A stretch of 64,000 nt of DNA from Aeriscardovia sp040773385 (GCA_040773385.1 JAXGWH010000003.1:1-64000), one strand, 5' to 3'; counted from the first letter of the stretch, positions 27,283 through 39,280 are shown. Notes: generated by a model not told the origin, from the letters alone. Program-made: numbers and translations.

Positions 27283-29454
27283 ATGGACCAGAAAAAAGAA
27301 AGCAGTGAGAGGCTCGCGCGGCCCCTCATTCGTCTGGCGCGGCTCAATGGCGTGGCCACCTCCTATATCGGCCAGCAGGGCGAGTTCAACGAGATTGACG
27401 ATGATGTCATCGTTGACGTCCTTGCCGCCCTCGGGGTCGACGCCTCCACCCCAGACAAAATCGCGCAGTCATTGTCCGCGACACTGGAGAAAAGGCGCGT
27501 GCGGGCCGTCGCAGGCACCGCGCTCGCCATCGTCGGCAAGCATGCCGAGGTGCCGATCAACCATCCCTCCGGCACGGTCCCGCAGGCCGTCCTCACCCTC
27601 GAGGACGGCACCCGGTTCGGCAACCTGCCCGTCGAGCCGGATCCGGAGCAGGTGGCCTTTCCGTCAGAGGACGGCGGCTTCTACGTCTCCTCGAAGATCG
27701 TCGTCCCCTCCACTCTGCCGATCGGCTATCACACGATCTCCGTCTCGGTGGGCGACACGGCCCATACATGCCGTCTCATCGTCGCCCCGGAGCGTGTGCC
27801 GCTGCTGCCGGAGCTGCGGGAGGGCCAGCTGTGGGGCTGGATGGTGCAGCTCTATTCCATCCGTTCCCACGGTTCGTGGGGCGTGGGGGATTATGACGAC
27901 CTCGCCCGCATCGCCTCCGACGCGAAGACGAAGACGGGCGCGGACTTCCTGCAGGTCAACCCGCTGCATGCCGCGGAGCCCGTCGCACCGCTGACCCCGT
28001 CCCCGTACCTGCCCGACTCGCGCCGGTTCGTCAACTTCACCTACATCCGCCCGGAGGATATCGAGGAGTTCGCCGGTCTGTCCGAGGCGGACAAACAGTC
28101 GGTCCGCCAGCGTCAGGCGGCGTTCGCCCCGCTCAATGACGATGCCGAGCACATCATCGACCGCGACGCGATGTGGAAGGCGAAGGTGCCGGCGCTCTGG
28201 CAGATCTTCCGTGTCCCGCGCTCGCCGCAACGGCAGCAGGCCTTCGAACGGTTCAAGAAGGAGCAGGGCGCCGAGCTCGACGGTTATGCCATCTGGTGTG
28301 TCTGCTACGAGGTGTGGGGCGCCCCGCAGGATTCTCCGGATTCCTGGGTGCGCAAGTACACCATCGACTCCCCGGAGGTGCGCTCGCTCGTCTCCTCGCG
28401 CGGCGAGATGCTTGAGTTCTACCGCTGGCTCGAATGGATCGCCTCCGGCCAGCTCTCCGCCGCGCAGCACAGTGCCACGGCCGCGGGCATGAAGGTCGGC
28501 CTCATGCTTGACATGGCGGTCGGTGTCCATCCGCTCGGGTCCGATGTGTGGGCACACCCCGAACGGTTCGCAAAGAACGTCTCCGTGGGAGCGCCGCCTG
28601 ATTTCTTCAACCAGCAGGGCCAGGACTGGAGCCAACCGCCGTTCAACCCCACCTATTTGGAGAACACCGGGTACAAGGCCTACTCCGACCTCGTCCATTC
28701 CATGTTCCGGACGGCCGGCGCGCTGCGCATCGACCACATCCTCGGCCTGTTCCGCCTGTGGTGGGTCCCGGCCGGCAAGACCGCGAAGTACGGCACGTAT
28801 GTCTACTACAACGACGCGGTCATGCTCGGCATCCTCGCCATCGAGGCCACGCGTGCGAACGGTGTGGTCGTAGGCGAGGACCTGGGCGTCGTACCCGATT
28901 ATGTGGCGAAGCGCCTGCATGACCACGGTCTGCTCGGCTCGGTCGTCGAGTGGTTCGAGAAGGATTCCGACGGCGAGTTCGTCGATCCGTCCACCTACCG
29001 CGAGATGGCGCTCGCTTCCGTTGTCACACACGACATGCCGCCGGATGCCGGCTACCTCGAGTACGCCTCCGTCACCATCCGCGAGCGTCTGCATCTGCTC
29101 ACCGAGCCGGTGGAGCAGTTCAAGGCGGCTCAGGTCAAGGAGCACCAGGCGCTCATCCGCTTCCTCGTCAAGGGAGGATGGCTCTCGCAGGACGACGCCG
29201 ACCACGAGGCCGAGCGCACCCAGCAGGTTGTCGAGGCGATGTACCGGGCTCTCAAGGCCGCCCCGTCCAAGCTGCTGTGCGCGGCGATGGTCGACGGTGT
29301 GGGTGAGAAGCGCACGCAGAACCAGCCGGGCACGAACAATGAGTACCCGAACTGGCGCGTCCCGCTCGCCGACGGCGACCTCCGCCCGGTCTATGCGGAG
29401 GACCTGTGCAGCCTGCCGCGCGTGCAGTCGCTCGCGAAAATCATGAACGCGTAA
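27283..29454 (+). CDS. malQ: 4-alpha-glucanotransferase (GH77 amylomaltase)
   Basis: It transfers glucan segments between maltooligosaccharides, releasing glucose, in the cytoplasm. The 723-aa protein has an N-terminal beta-rich domain (about 1-160) and the GH77 barrel with SPYLPDSRRFVNFTYI, LMLDMAVGVHPLGSDVWAH, nucleophile region LRIDHILGLFRLWW, acid/base in VVGEDLGVVPDYV and the third acid in VVTHDMPPDAGYLE. The start is ATG 27283 with a leaderless promoter. It shares an operator type with the ABC importer at 2.2-5.5 kb, whose likely substrate it would process. Confidence 0.95.
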   Translation: MDQKKESSERLARPLIRLARLNGVATSYIGQQGEFNEIDDDVIVDVLAALGVDASTPDKIAQSLSATLEKRRVRAVAGTALAIVGKHAEVPINHPSGTVPQAVLTLEDGTRFGNLPVEPDPEQVAFPSEDGGFYVSSKIVVPSTLPIGYHTISVSVGDTAHTCRLIVAPERVPLLPELREGQLWGWMVQLYSIRSHGSWGVGDYDDLARIASDAKTKTGADFLQVNPLHAAEPVAPLTPSPYLPDSRRFVNFTYIRPEDIEEFAGLSEADKQSVRQRQAAFAPLNDDAEHIIDRDAMWKAKVPALWQIFRVPRSPQRQQAFERFKKEQGAELDGYAIWCVCYEVWGAPQDSPDSWVRKYTIDSPEVRSLVSSRGEMLEFYRWLEWIASGQLSAAQHSATAAGMKVGLMLDMAVGVHPLGSDVWAHPERFAKNVSVGAPPDFFNQQGQDWSQPPFNPTYLENTGYKAYSDLVHSMFRTAGALRIDHILGLFRLWWVPAGKTAKYGTYVYYNDAVMLGILAIEATRANGVVVGEDLGVVPDYVAKRLHDHGLLGSVVEWFEKDSDGEFVDPSTYREMALASVVTHDMPPDAGYLEYASVTIRERLHLLTEPVEQFKAAQVKEHQALIRFLVKGGWLSQDDADHEAERTQQVVEAMYRALKAAPSKLLCAAMVDGVGEKRTQNQPGTNNEYPNWRVPLADGDLRPVYAEDLCSLPRVQSLAKIMNA

Positions 29455-29528
29455 GCGGTGTCCTGACCGTCCCGGATGCCGGTCGTCAGGATGTCGGATG
29501 ACCGGACCGGATGACAAGGCCGGATAAC

Positions 29529-29562
29529 CGGCGGGGAAGGACGTTCTTCCCCCCGTTTTTTG
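29529..29562 (+). terminator. malQ terminator
   Basis: GGGGAAGGAC pairs imperfectly with GTTCTTCCCC, followed by CCGTTTTTT. It lies about 75 nt after the malQ stop. Confidence 0.75.
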
Positions 29563-29644
29563 TCGTCGATTTTGTCCGCGGCCGCTCTTTCTGTCCGAGA
29601 CGACACTATCATTAAAGATTGTTGTGTTTCCCTCGGGTCCAGCT

Positions 29645-29656
29645 GAAAGCGCTTTC
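29645..29656. promoter_or_regulatory. LacI/CcpA-type palindrome upstream of rplM
   Basis: GAAAGCGCTTTC is a perfect 12-bp palindrome with central GC, a form used by several LacI-family regulators. It lies about 95 bp before the rplM start and about 190 bp after malQ. Whether it controls rplM is unproven. Confidence 0.45.
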
Positions 29657-29751
29657 CCACTCGCCTGCGCGGACTTCAGGGAGCCCACGGAAAAATTGGC
29701 GTCATCCCCTCGGGGAGGCGTCAGAAACACAATGAAGAAAAGGTTTGAACT

Positions 29752-30213
29752 GTGAAGACTTTCACACCGAAGCCGAAGGATCTGACCCACAACTGGTACA
29801 TCATCGATGCCACCGACGTTGTGCTCGGTCGCCTCGCCTCTGTCATCGCCGATACGCTGCGCGGCAAGTCGAAGCCGACGTATGCGCCGAACGCCGATTC
29901 CGGTGACTTCGTCATCGTGATCAACGCCGAGAAAGTGGCCGTCACGGGTCGCAAGGAGAACGAGAAGCCGGTCTACACCTATCATCTGTCCGGCAAGCCC
30001 GGCGCCCTGCGCTCCACCACCTACGCACAGCTGCGCGTCAAGAACCCTGACCGCATGATCCGCAACACCGTCAAGGGCATGCTTCCCAAGAACAGGCTCT
30101 CGGCGGTCCAGCTCTCCCGTCTGCGTGTCTTCGCCGGCGCGGACTATCCGTACAAGGCGCAGAAGCCGGTCGTGCTGAGCGCCGACAAGAAGATCAACCA
30201 GCAGGCCAAGTGA
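29752..30213 (+). CDS. rplM: 50S ribosomal protein L13
   Basis: An early-assembly large-subunit protein, 153 aa. The sequence begins with the L13 hallmark HNWYIIDATDVVLGRLAS, followed by GDFVIVINAEKVAVTGRK and RMIRNTVKGMLPKNRL. The start is GTG 29752, behind GAAGAAAAGG. It is cotranscribed with rpsI, whose start lies 24 nt downstream, the usual L13-S9 pair. Confidence 0.96.
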   Translation: MKTFTPKPKDLTHNWYIIDATDVVLGRLASVIADTLRGKSKPTYAPNADSGDFVIVINAEKVAVTGRKENEKPVYTYHLSGKPGALRSTTYAQLRVKNPDRMIRNTVKGMLPKNRLSAVQLSRLRVFAGADYPYKAQKPVVLSADKKINQQAK

Positions 30214-30236
30214 GCCGGGACAAGGAAAGAGACATC

Positions 30237-30737
<501 letters not shown>

Positions 30738-30781
30738 TCTTCCGCCGCTCCGGTCTGTTCTCGACCGGTTACGGCACAAAG

Positions 30782-30826
30782 AAATCCCCGTCATCGTGGT
30801 TTTCCGACCGGATGGCGGGGATTTTT
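30782..30826 (+). terminator. terminator between rpsI and glgX
   Basis: AAATCCCCG pairs with CGGGGATTT on either side of a long loop, followed by TTG. The T/A arms would serve both convergent transcripts. Confidence 0.75.
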
Positions 30827-30828
30827 GC

Positions 30829-30920
30829 GTCTGTGGTCTGTTTCCCTGTTCTCTCCCGTATTCCCCGTATTCTGTTCTTTTCCCCGTATTCCCTGTACTC
30901 TTCGCCGTACTCTGTTCTGC
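30829..30920 (+). repeat. degenerate CCCCGTATTC repeats
   Basis: Several imperfect copies of a roughly 10-bp unit (CCCGTATTC, CCCCGTATTC and CCCTGTACTC variants) follow one another in a pyrimidine-rich stretch between the convergent rpsI and glgX genes. No function is evident. Confidence 0.6.
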
Positions 30921-30959
30921 ACATGGTTTCCGGTTCGGTGCGTGGACCTGACCGGTGGT

Positions 30960-33581
<2,622 letters not shown>

Positions 33582-33588
33582 GACCACT

Positions 33589-33594
33589 ATTGTC
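33589..33594 (-). promoter_or_regulatory. glgX -10-like box, leaderless arrangement
   Basis: On the minus strand GACAAT ends 7 nt before ATG 33581 without a ribosome-binding site. The first base departs from the consensus, so support is moderate. Confidence 0.4.
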
Positions 33595-33829
33595 GCTCGT
33601 GCGCGTCATAAGTGGTCTCCGGGCGATCTTCGGGCGCGACACGCCCGGTGTAATTCAAGGGGACCCCTTGTGGCACAATAGTTCGGTTGCCTGCGAAGGC
33701 TCGCTTGACAGTTACAGAGCGGGCGCGCCGGTGTGGTCATTGGTGCGCGTTGCGGTCCCGGCCAGAGTGCCGTGTGTCGTGATGCCTGCAGGTTGTGTAC
33801 AGCAAACGATTAGGAAAGGGCGTACGGCA

Positions 33830-34138
33830 ATGGCGGGACAGAAGATCCGCATCAGGCTTAAGTCCTATGACCATGAGGTCATCGACCAGTCGGCGAAGAA
33901 GATCGTCGAGACGGTCCAGAACGCGGGTGCGACGGTTGTCGGCCCGGTTCCGCTGCCGACGGAGAAGAACGTGTATGTCGTCATCCGTTCTCCGCATAAG
34001 TACAAGGATTCCCGTGAGCACTTCGAGATGAGGACCCACAAGCGCCTCATCGACATCATCGACCCGACCCCGAAGGCCGTCGATTCCCTGATGCGCATCG
34101 ATCTGCCGGCGGACGTCAACATCGAGATCAAGCTCTGA
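33830..34138 (+). CDS. rpsJ: 30S ribosomal protein S10
   Basis: First gene of the S10-like ribosomal operon, 102 aa, a head protein that also acts as NusE in transcription antitermination. It begins GQKIRIRLKSYDHEVID and carries FEMRTHKRLIDI, both conserved in S10. ATG 33830 follows AGGAAAGGG. The 248-bp region before it, shared with divergent glgX, must hold the operon promoter, but I could not identify a convincing -10/-35 pair. Confidence 0.97.
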   Translation: MAGQKIRIRLKSYDHEVIDQSAKKIVETVQNAGATVVGPVPLPTEKNVYVVIRSPHKYKDSREHFEMRTHKRLIDIIDPTPKAVDSLMRIDLPADVNIEIKL

Positions 34139-34151
34139 AGGAGGCGTCAGC

Positions 34152-34808
34152 ATGGCAAATTCTGAGAAGAAGGTGCGCAAGGCACTGCTCGGCAAGAAGC
34201 TCGGCATGTCCCAGGTGTGGGACAAGAACAGCTTCTTCGTTCCGGTCACGCTCGTCGACGTCTCCGGCAACGTCGTGACCGCCGTCAAGGACGTGGAGTC
34301 CGACGGTTACGACGCCGTCCAGCTCGGCTACGGCGAGATTGACCCGAAGAAGGTCACCAAGCCGCTCAAGGGCCACTTCGAGAAGGCCGGGGTCACCCCT
34401 CGCCGTCACCTCGTCGAGGTCCGTACGCTGGATTCCGATGACTACAAGCCGGGCCAGGCCCTCGACGTCGACACGTTCGCCGACGGCGACGGTGTGGACG
34501 TCTCCGGCACCACCAAGGGCAAGGGCTTCGCCGGCACCATCAAGCGCTGGGGCTTCCGCTCGTACCGTCGTTCGCACGGTTCCCACCGCAACGAGCGTCG
34601 TCCCGGTTCCATCGGCGCCTGCGCCACCCCGAGCCGCGTGCTCAAGGGCAAGCGCATGGCCGGCCGTATGGGCGGCAACCATCGCACCGTCCAGAATCTT
34701 GAAGTCGTCTCCGTCGACAAGGAGAACGGCATCATCGCGATCAAGGGCGCTCTGCCCGGCGCGAAGGGTGCGCTCGTCCTCGTCCGCACGGCTGTGAAGG
34801 GAGCCTGA
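34152..34808 (+). CDS. rplC: 50S ribosomal protein L3
   Basis: An early 23S-binding protein near the peptidyl-transferase centre, 218 aa. Clear L3 features are LLGKKLGMSQVWD near the start and the loop GFAGTIKRWGFRSYRRSHGS, then GRMGGNHRTVQNLEVV. GAAGGAGG lies 8 nt before the ATG. It is 13 nt after rpsJ and 2 nt before rplD. Confidence 0.97.
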   Translation: MANSEKKVRKALLGKKLGMSQVWDKNSFFVPVTLVDVSGNVVTAVKDVESDGYDAVQLGYGEIDPKKVTKPLKGHFEKAGVTPRRHLVEVRTLDSDDYKPGQALDVDTFADGDGVDVSGTTKGKGFAGTIKRWGFRSYRRSHGSHRNERRPGSIGACATPSRVLKGKRMAGRMGGNHRTVQNLEVVSVDKENGIIAIKGALPGAKGALVLVRTAVKGA

Positions 34809-34810
34809 AA

Positions 34811-35473
34811 ATGGCAGATGTCTCTCTCAAGGTCACCGGCGCCAAGGGCTCGCAGGCCGGCACCGTCTCCGCTCCGGCCGACTACTTCGGCGTGAGCGAG
34901 GAGCAGATCCAGGAGCACGTGCCCCTGATCCACCAGGTCGTCACCGCACAGCTCGCGGCGGCCCGTCGTGGCACGGCCGCGGTCAAGCACCGCGGCGAGG
35001 TGTCCGGCGGCGGCAAGAAGCCGTGGAAGCAGAAGGGCACCGGTCGTGCCCGTCAGGGCTCCATCCGCGCCCCGCAGTGGGTCGGCGGCGGTGTCGTGTT
35101 CGGCCCCGAGCCGCGCGACTACTCGCAGCACACCCCCAAGAAGATGAAGGCCGCGGCCCTGCGCTACGTCCTGTCGAACCGCGCCAACGTCGGCCGTGTC
35201 CATGTCGTCGAGGGCCTGCCTGCCGACAAGCCGTCCGCCAAGGGCGCGCTGGCCGTGCTGGAGCCGGTCGTCGAGGACCGCTTCACCACCGTGGTCCTGT
35301 CCCGCGGTGCCATCAATGAGTGGATGAGCGTGCGCAACCTGCGCAACGTCCACGTTCTCTTCGCCGACCAGCTCAACACGTATGACGTGGTCACCGCGGA
35401 GGATGTCGTCTTCACCAAGGATTCGCTGCAGGAGTTCCTCGACTCCCGCTCCGCGTCCGCTAAGGAGGCCTGA
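34811..35473 (+). CDS. rplD: 50S ribosomal protein L4
   Basis: It lines the exit tunnel and organises 23S domain I, 220 aa. The extended loop is visible as GGGKKPWKQKGTGRARQGSI, followed by GGGVVFGPEPRDYSQHTPKK. In E. coli L4 represses its own operon; whether that holds here cannot be judged. The ATG is preceded by GTGAAGGGAG from the end of rplC. Confidence 0.97.
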   Translation: MADVSLKVTGAKGSQAGTVSAPADYFGVSEEQIQEHVPLIHQVVTAQLAAARRGTAAVKHRGEVSGGGKKPWKQKGTGRARQGSIRAPQWVGGGVVFGPEPRDYSQHTPKKMKAAALRYVLSNRANVGRVHVVEGLPADKPSAKGALAVLEPVVEDRFTTVVLSRGAINEWMSVRNLRNVHVLFADQLNTYDVVTAEDVVFTKDSLQEFLDSRSASAKEA

Positions 35474-35478
35474 GACCC

Positions 35479-35781
35479 ATGGCAGTCGACAAGGCAGCAC
35501 ACGAGATCATCATCAAGCCGATCGTCTCCGAGAAGAGCTACGCGCAGTCCGACCGCGGTCGCTACACATTCGAGGTCGCCCCGAACGCCAACAAGATCGA
35601 GATCAAGCGCGCCATCGAGGAGATCTTCAAGGTGAAGGTCGTCTCCGTCAACACCCTGCATCGTCTGGGCAAGCGCACCCGCACCATGCGTGGTTACGGC
35701 AAGCGCCCCGATCAGAAGCGTGCCATCGTGACACTGGCCGAGGGCCAGCAGATCGATGTGTTCGGCAATAACAACAACTGA
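35479..35781 (+). CDS. rplW: 50S ribosomal protein L23
   Basis: It sits at the tunnel exit, a docking site for trigger factor and the SRP, 100 aa. It shows IIIKPIVSEKSYAQSDRGRY and FKVKVVSVNTLHRLGKRTR, with the usual tail. The spacing to rplD is 5 nt and its ribosome-binding site AAGGAGG lies in the end of that gene. Confidence 0.97.
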   Translation: MAVDKAAHEIIIKPIVSEKSYAQSDRGRYTFEVAPNANKIEIKRAIEEIFKVKVVSVNTLHRLGKRTRTMRGYGKRPDQKRAIVTLAEGQQIDVFGNNNN

Positions 35782-35810
35782 GGTATAGCCGAGAAAGCAG
35801 GTACCGAATT

Positions 35811-36641
35811 ATGGCTATCCGAATCTACAAGCCGACGAGCGCCGGACGGCGCAACGCGTCGGTGGAGGATTTCTCGAACGTGACGCGCCGCACGCCGGAG
35901 CGCAGGCTCACCAATCCGCTCCACCAGAGCAGCGGCCGCAACAACTACGGCCGTGTGACCTCCCGCCATCGCGGCGGCGGCCACAAGCGCATGTATCGCG
36001 TGATCGATTTCCGTCGCTGGGACAAGGACGGCGTCCCTGCCCGCGTGGCCGAGATCGAGTACGATCCCAACCGCACCGCGCGTATCGCCCTGCTCAACTA
36101 CGCGGACGGTGACAAGCGCTACATCCTCGCACCCGAGGGTGTGAACGTCGGCGACGTCATCGAGACCGGCGCGGACGCGGACATCAAGCCCGGCAACAAT
36201 CTGCCGCTGTCCGCCATCCCGACCGGCACCGTGATCCACGCTATCGAGCTCCGCCCGCTGGGCGGCGCCAAGATCGCGCGCTCCGCCGGCACCTCGGTCC
36301 AGCTGGTCGCCAAGGACGGCGCCTATGCACAGCTGCGCATGCCCTCCGGGGAGATCCGCAACGTCCTGGCCGCCTGCCGCGCCACCATCGGCGAGGTCGG
36401 CAACTCGGACCACGCCAACATCGAGCTCGGCAAGGCCGGGCGCGCGCGCTGGAAGGGCCATCGCCCGATCACCCGTGGTGAGTCGATGAACCCTGTGGAC
36501 CATCCGCATGGCGGCCGCACCCGCGGCGGCAAGAACCCGCAGTCCCCGTGGGGCAAGGGCGAGGTCCGCACGCGGCATCCGAAGAAGGCGTCGAACAGGC
36601 TTATTGTCCGTCGTCGTCCGGCTGGTAAGAACCGTTCGTAA
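35811..36641 (+). CDS. rplB: 50S ribosomal protein L2
   Basis: The core large-subunit protein needed for subunit joining and peptidyl transfer, 276 aa. The conserved C-terminal block MNPVDHPHGGRTRGG, holding the functionally important histidine, is intact, as are NNYGRVTSRHRGGGHKRMYR and KDGAYAQLRMPSGEIR. The length is normal. Confidence 0.98.
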   Translation: MAIRIYKPTSAGRRNASVEDFSNVTRRTPERRLTNPLHQSSGRNNYGRVTSRHRGGGHKRMYRVIDFRRWDKDGVPARVAEIEYDPNRTARIALLNYADGDKRYILAPEGVNVGDVIETGADADIKPGNNLPLSAIPTGTVIHAIELRPLGGAKIARSAGTSVQLVAKDGAYAQLRMPSGEIRNVLAACRATIGEVGNSDHANIELGKAGRARWKGHRPITRGESMNPVDHPHGGRTRGGKNPQSPWGKGEVRTRHPKKASNRLIVRRRPAGKNRS

Positions 36642-36657
36642 AGGAAGCGTCTGAGAA

Positions 36658-36939
36658 ATGACTAATCGAAGCATCAAGAAGGGTCCTTTCGTTGACGCCT
36701 CCCTTCAGAAGAAGGTTGACGCTGCCAACGAGAGCGGAAGCAAGGATGTCATCAAGACGTGGTCTCGTCGCTCGATGATCACCCCTGATTTCATCGGTCT
36801 GACGTTCGCCGTCCATGACGGCCGCCGCCACGTCCCGGTCTATGTGACCGAGGCCATGGTGGGCCACAAGCTCGGTGAGTTCGCCCCGACGCGCACGTTC
36901 CGCGGGCACGTCAAGGACGACAAGAAGGCACGCCGCTGA
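36658..36939 (+). CDS. rpsS: 30S ribosomal protein S19
   Basis: A head protein contacting the A-site finger, 93 aa. It begins TNRSIKKGPFVDASLQKKV and includes RSMITPDFIGLTFAVHDGR and GHKLGEFAPTRTFRGH, all diagnostic. The ribosome-binding site AAAGGAAGCG precedes ATG 36658. Confidence 0.97.
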   Translation: MTNRSIKKGPFVDASLQKKVDAANESGSKDVIKTWSRRSMITPDFIGLTFAVHDGRRHVPVYVTEAMVGHKLGEFAPTRTFRGHVKDDKKARR

Positions 36940-36959
36940 GGCGAGGGAGATAAGAACAC

Positions 36960-37325
36960 ATGGAAGCTAAAGCAATCGCACGCACAGTCCGTGTGACGCC
37001 TCGCAAGGCTCGCCGCGTGGTCGACCTCATCCGCGGCAAGAAGGTGCAGGAGGCGCAGACGATTCTGCGCTTCGCCCCGCAGCAGGCGTCCGTCCCGGTC
37101 CTGAAGGTCCTGAACTCCGCCGTCGCGAACGCCCGTCAGGCCGCCAGCAAGGAGAACAAGCCGTTCCATGAGAACGAGCTCGTCGTCTCCAAGGCTTATG
37201 TGGACGAGGGCGTCACCCTCAAGCGGTTCCGTGCCCGCGCACAGGGCCGCGCAGCGCAGATCCTCAAGCGCACCAGCCACATCACGGTTGTCGTCGCGTC
37301 GAATGACAAGGAAGGAACCCGATAA
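36960..37325 (+). CDS. rplV: 50S ribosomal protein L22
   Basis: A tunnel protein whose beta-hairpin narrows the exit path and is where macrolide resistance changes arise, 121 aa. It shows RVTPRKARRVVDLIRGKKV and the hairpin region KRFRARAQGRAAQILKRTSH. It overlaps rpsC by one base (TAATG). Confidence 0.97.
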   Translation: MEAKAIARTVRVTPRKARRVVDLIRGKKVQEAQTILRFAPQQASVPVLKVLNSAVANARQAASKENKPFHENELVVSKAYVDEGVTLKRFRARAQGRAAQILKRTSHITVVVASNDKEGTR

Positions 37326-38173
37326 TGGGACAGAAGATCAACCCGCTCGGTTTTCGCCTTGGCGTCACCGAATCGCACCGCTCTCAGTGGTTCGCGGATT
37401 CGACGAAGCCGGGGGAGCGCTATCGCGACCTCGTCGGCGAGGATGACCGCATCCGCAAGGAAATGAACAAGGATCTCGAGCGTGCCGGCGTCTCGCGCGT
37501 CGTCATCGCCCGTCCGTCCGGCCGTGTGCGCGTGGACATCTACTCCGCCCGCCCGGGCGTCGTGATCGGCCGCCGTGGTGCGGAGGCCGACCGTGTCCGC
37601 GCCAAGCTTGAGAAGATGACCGGCAAGCAGGTCCAGCTCAACATCTTCGAGGTCCGTGACCCCGCCATCGACGCCCAGCTCGTCGCGCAGTCGATCGCCG
37701 ACCAGCTCACCAACCGCGTCACGTTCCGCCGCGCCCTTCGCAAGGCGCAGCAGGACGCCATGCACGCAGGAGCCCAGGGCATCAAGATCAAGGTCACCGG
37801 CCGTCTCGGCGGCGCGGACATGACCCGCACCGAGTATGCGCATGAGGGCCGCGTTCCGCTGCAGACGCTGCGCGCCCTCATCGACTACGGCTTCTACGAG
37901 GCACGCACCACGTACGGCCGCATCGGTGTGAAGGTCTGGGTCTACAAGGGTGACATGACCGACGTCGAGTTCGACGCCCAGCAGGCCGCGCAGAACAACC
38001 GCCGTGGCGGCCGTGTCGGCCGTGGTCCTCGCCGCGGCGGTGCCGCCCGTGGTCCGCGTCGCGGCGCCCCGCGCCAGTCCCGTCCGCAGGCCGCGCAGGC
38101 CCAGCCCGCGCCGGCCCAGTCCGACGCCCAGACCGCCCCGGCGGCCGCGGCACCGGCAGAATCGAAGGAGTGA
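37325..38173 (+). CDS. rpsC: 30S ribosomal protein S3 with RG/PA-rich tail
   Basis: It binds mRNA at the entry channel, 282 aa. The core has GQKINPLGFRLGVTESHRSQ, the KH domain (PGVVIGRRGAEADRVRAKLE) and KVTGRLGGADMTRTEY. From about residue 220 a tail rich in R, G, P, A and Q extends some 60 residues beyond the E. coli protein; it is probably disordered and RNA-binding. The start shares a base with the rplV stop. Confidence 0.97.
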   Translation: MGQKINPLGFRLGVTESHRSQWFADSTKPGERYRDLVGEDDRIRKEMNKDLERAGVSRVVIARPSGRVRVDIYSARPGVVIGRRGAEADRVRAKLEKMTGKQVQLNIFEVRDPAIDAQLVAQSIADQLTNRVTFRRALRKAQQDAMHAGAQGIKIKVTGRLGGADMTRTEYAHEGRVPLQTLRALIDYGFYEARTTYGRIGVKVWVYKGDMTDVEFDAQQAAQNNRRGGRVGRGPRRGGAARGPRRGAPRQSRPQAAQAQPAPAQSDAQTAPAAAAPAESKE

Positions 38174-38178
38174 GTTCA

Positions 38179-38601
38179 ATGGCTCTTATCCCCAAGAGGG
38201 TGGCGTACCGCAAACAGCATCGCCCCACCCGTCGCGGAATGTCCAAGGGCGGCAACGAGCTCGCCTTCGGTGATTTCGGCATCCAGGCCCTCGCACCGGT
38301 GTATCTGACCAACCGCCAGATCGAGGCCGCGCGTATCGCCATGACCCGTTACATCAAGCGCGGCGGCCGCGTGTGGATCGATATCTTCCCGGACCGCCCG
38401 CTGACCAAGCACCCCGCCGAGGCCCGAATGGGTTCCGGCAAGGGCGCCCCGGAGTTCTGGATCGCCAACATCAAGCCCGGCCGCGTGCTGTTCGAGATCG
38501 GCGGCGTCTCCGAGGCCGTCGCGCGCGAGGCACTTCGCCGCGCTGTCGACAAGCTCCCTATGAAGTGCAGGATCATTGCACGTGAAGGCGGTGAGAACTG
38601 A
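38179..38601 (+). CDS. rplP: 50S ribosomal protein L16
   Basis: Essential for the A-site tRNA environment, 140 aa. It begins ALIPKRVAYRKQHRPTRRGM and includes GRVWIDIFPDRPLTKHPAEA and GKGAPEFWIANIKPGRVLFE, which are typical. ATG 38179 is chosen because AAGGAG precedes it. Its stop overlaps the rpmC start (TGATG). Confidence 0.97.
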   Translation: MALIPKRVAYRKQHRPTRRGMSKGGNELAFGDFGIQALAPVYLTNRQIEAARIAMTRYIKRGGRVWIDIFPDRPLTKHPAEARMGSGKGAPEFWIANIKPGRVLFEIGGVSEAVAREALRRAVDKLPMKCRIIAREGGEN

Positions 38602-38939
38602 TGGCAGTCGGAACCCCTGAGTATTCGATCAAGGCTCTCAACGAGAAGACCAACGCAGAGATTGAGGACGCCCTCAAGAAGTCCAAGGAAGAGCTCTTCA
38701 ACCTGCGTTTCCAGGCTGCTACCAGCCAGCTGACCAACAGCTCCCGTCTCGGTGCGGTCAAGCACGACATCGCCAGGATGTACACCGTCCTGCGCGAGCG
38801 CGAGCTCGGCATCACCACGGAGCCGGAGGCCAAGGCCGACGGCAAGAAGTCTTCCAAGAAGGCCCCGGCGAAGAAGGCCGCCGCCTCCAAGAAGGCCGAC
38901 GACAAGTCCGCCAAGTCCGACACAAAGTCTGAGGAGTGA
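38601..38939 (+). CDS. rpmC: 50S ribosomal protein L29 with Lys/Ala tail
   Basis: A tunnel-exit protein next to L23, 112 aa against about 65 in E. coli. The helical core spans about residues 1-78 (ALNEKTNAEIEDALKKSKEE, LFNLRFQAATSQLTNSSRL). The remaining 34 residues are a K/A/S/D-rich tail of the kind seen in actinobacterial L29. Confidence 0.95.
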   Translation: MAVGTPEYSIKALNEKTNAEIEDALKKSKEELFNLRFQAATSQLTNSSRLGAVKHDIARMYTVLRERELGITTEPEAKADGKKSSKKAPAKKAAASKKADDKSAKSDTKSEE

Positions 38940-38941
38940 GC

Positions 38942-39208
38942 ATGGCTGATCAGAACCAGCGCAACGAGCGCAAGGTGCGTCGCGGCGTGGTCGTCTCCGA
39001 CAAGATGGAGAAGACCATCGTCGTCGAGATCGAGCATCGCTCCGCGCACCCCCTCTATGGCAAGGTCGTCCGCACCACCAGCAAGGTCAAGGCGCAGGAC
39101 TCCAACAATAAGGCACACGTTGGCGATACGGTGAGTATCATGGAGACCCGTCCGCTGAGCAAGACGAAGCGCTGGCGTCTCGTGAGCATCATCGAGCGCG
39201 CCAAGTAA
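38942..39208 (+). CDS. rpsQ: 30S ribosomal protein S17
   Basis: An early 16S-binding OB-fold protein, 88 aa. It shows RKVRRGVVVSDKMEKTIVVE and HPLYGKVVRTTSKVKAQDSN, and ends ETRPLSKTKRWRLVSIIERA. ATG 38942 has GAGGAG at 6 nt; GTG 38936 is too close to it. It is the last gene of the S10-type block and is followed by a strong hairpin. Confidence 0.97.
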   Translation: MADQNQRNERKVRRGVVVSDKMEKTIVVEIEHRSAHPLYGKVVRTTSKVKAQDSNNKAHVGDTVSIMETRPLSKTKRWRLVSIIERAK

Positions 39209-39224
39209 TAAAAGTTCGGCCAGG

Positions 39225-39258
39225 CTCGGGGCACACCTGAAATACGGTGTGCCCCGAG
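39225..39258 (+). other. perfect hairpin at the S10/spc boundary
   Basis: CTCGGGGCACACC (39225-39237) pairs perfectly over 13 bp with GGTGTGCCCCGAG (39246-39258), with an 8-nt loop and no T tract. It lies between rpsQ and rplN, exactly where the S10 and spc operons meet in other bacteria, so it may be a processing or attenuation site. Confidence 0.8.
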
Positions 39259-39280
39259 AACCGGCTGGCAAAGGAGAACA

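Noticed and set aside
27664..29985. 773-codon minus-strand frame opposite malQ
   Set aside because: It is an antisense shadow created by GC-rich third positions; malQ has intact catalytic motifs.
33705..33710. Perfect TTGACA as -35 of the S10 operon promoter
   Set aside because: The DNA 16-18 bp downstream is GC-rich with no -10-like sequence, so I do not call a promoter.
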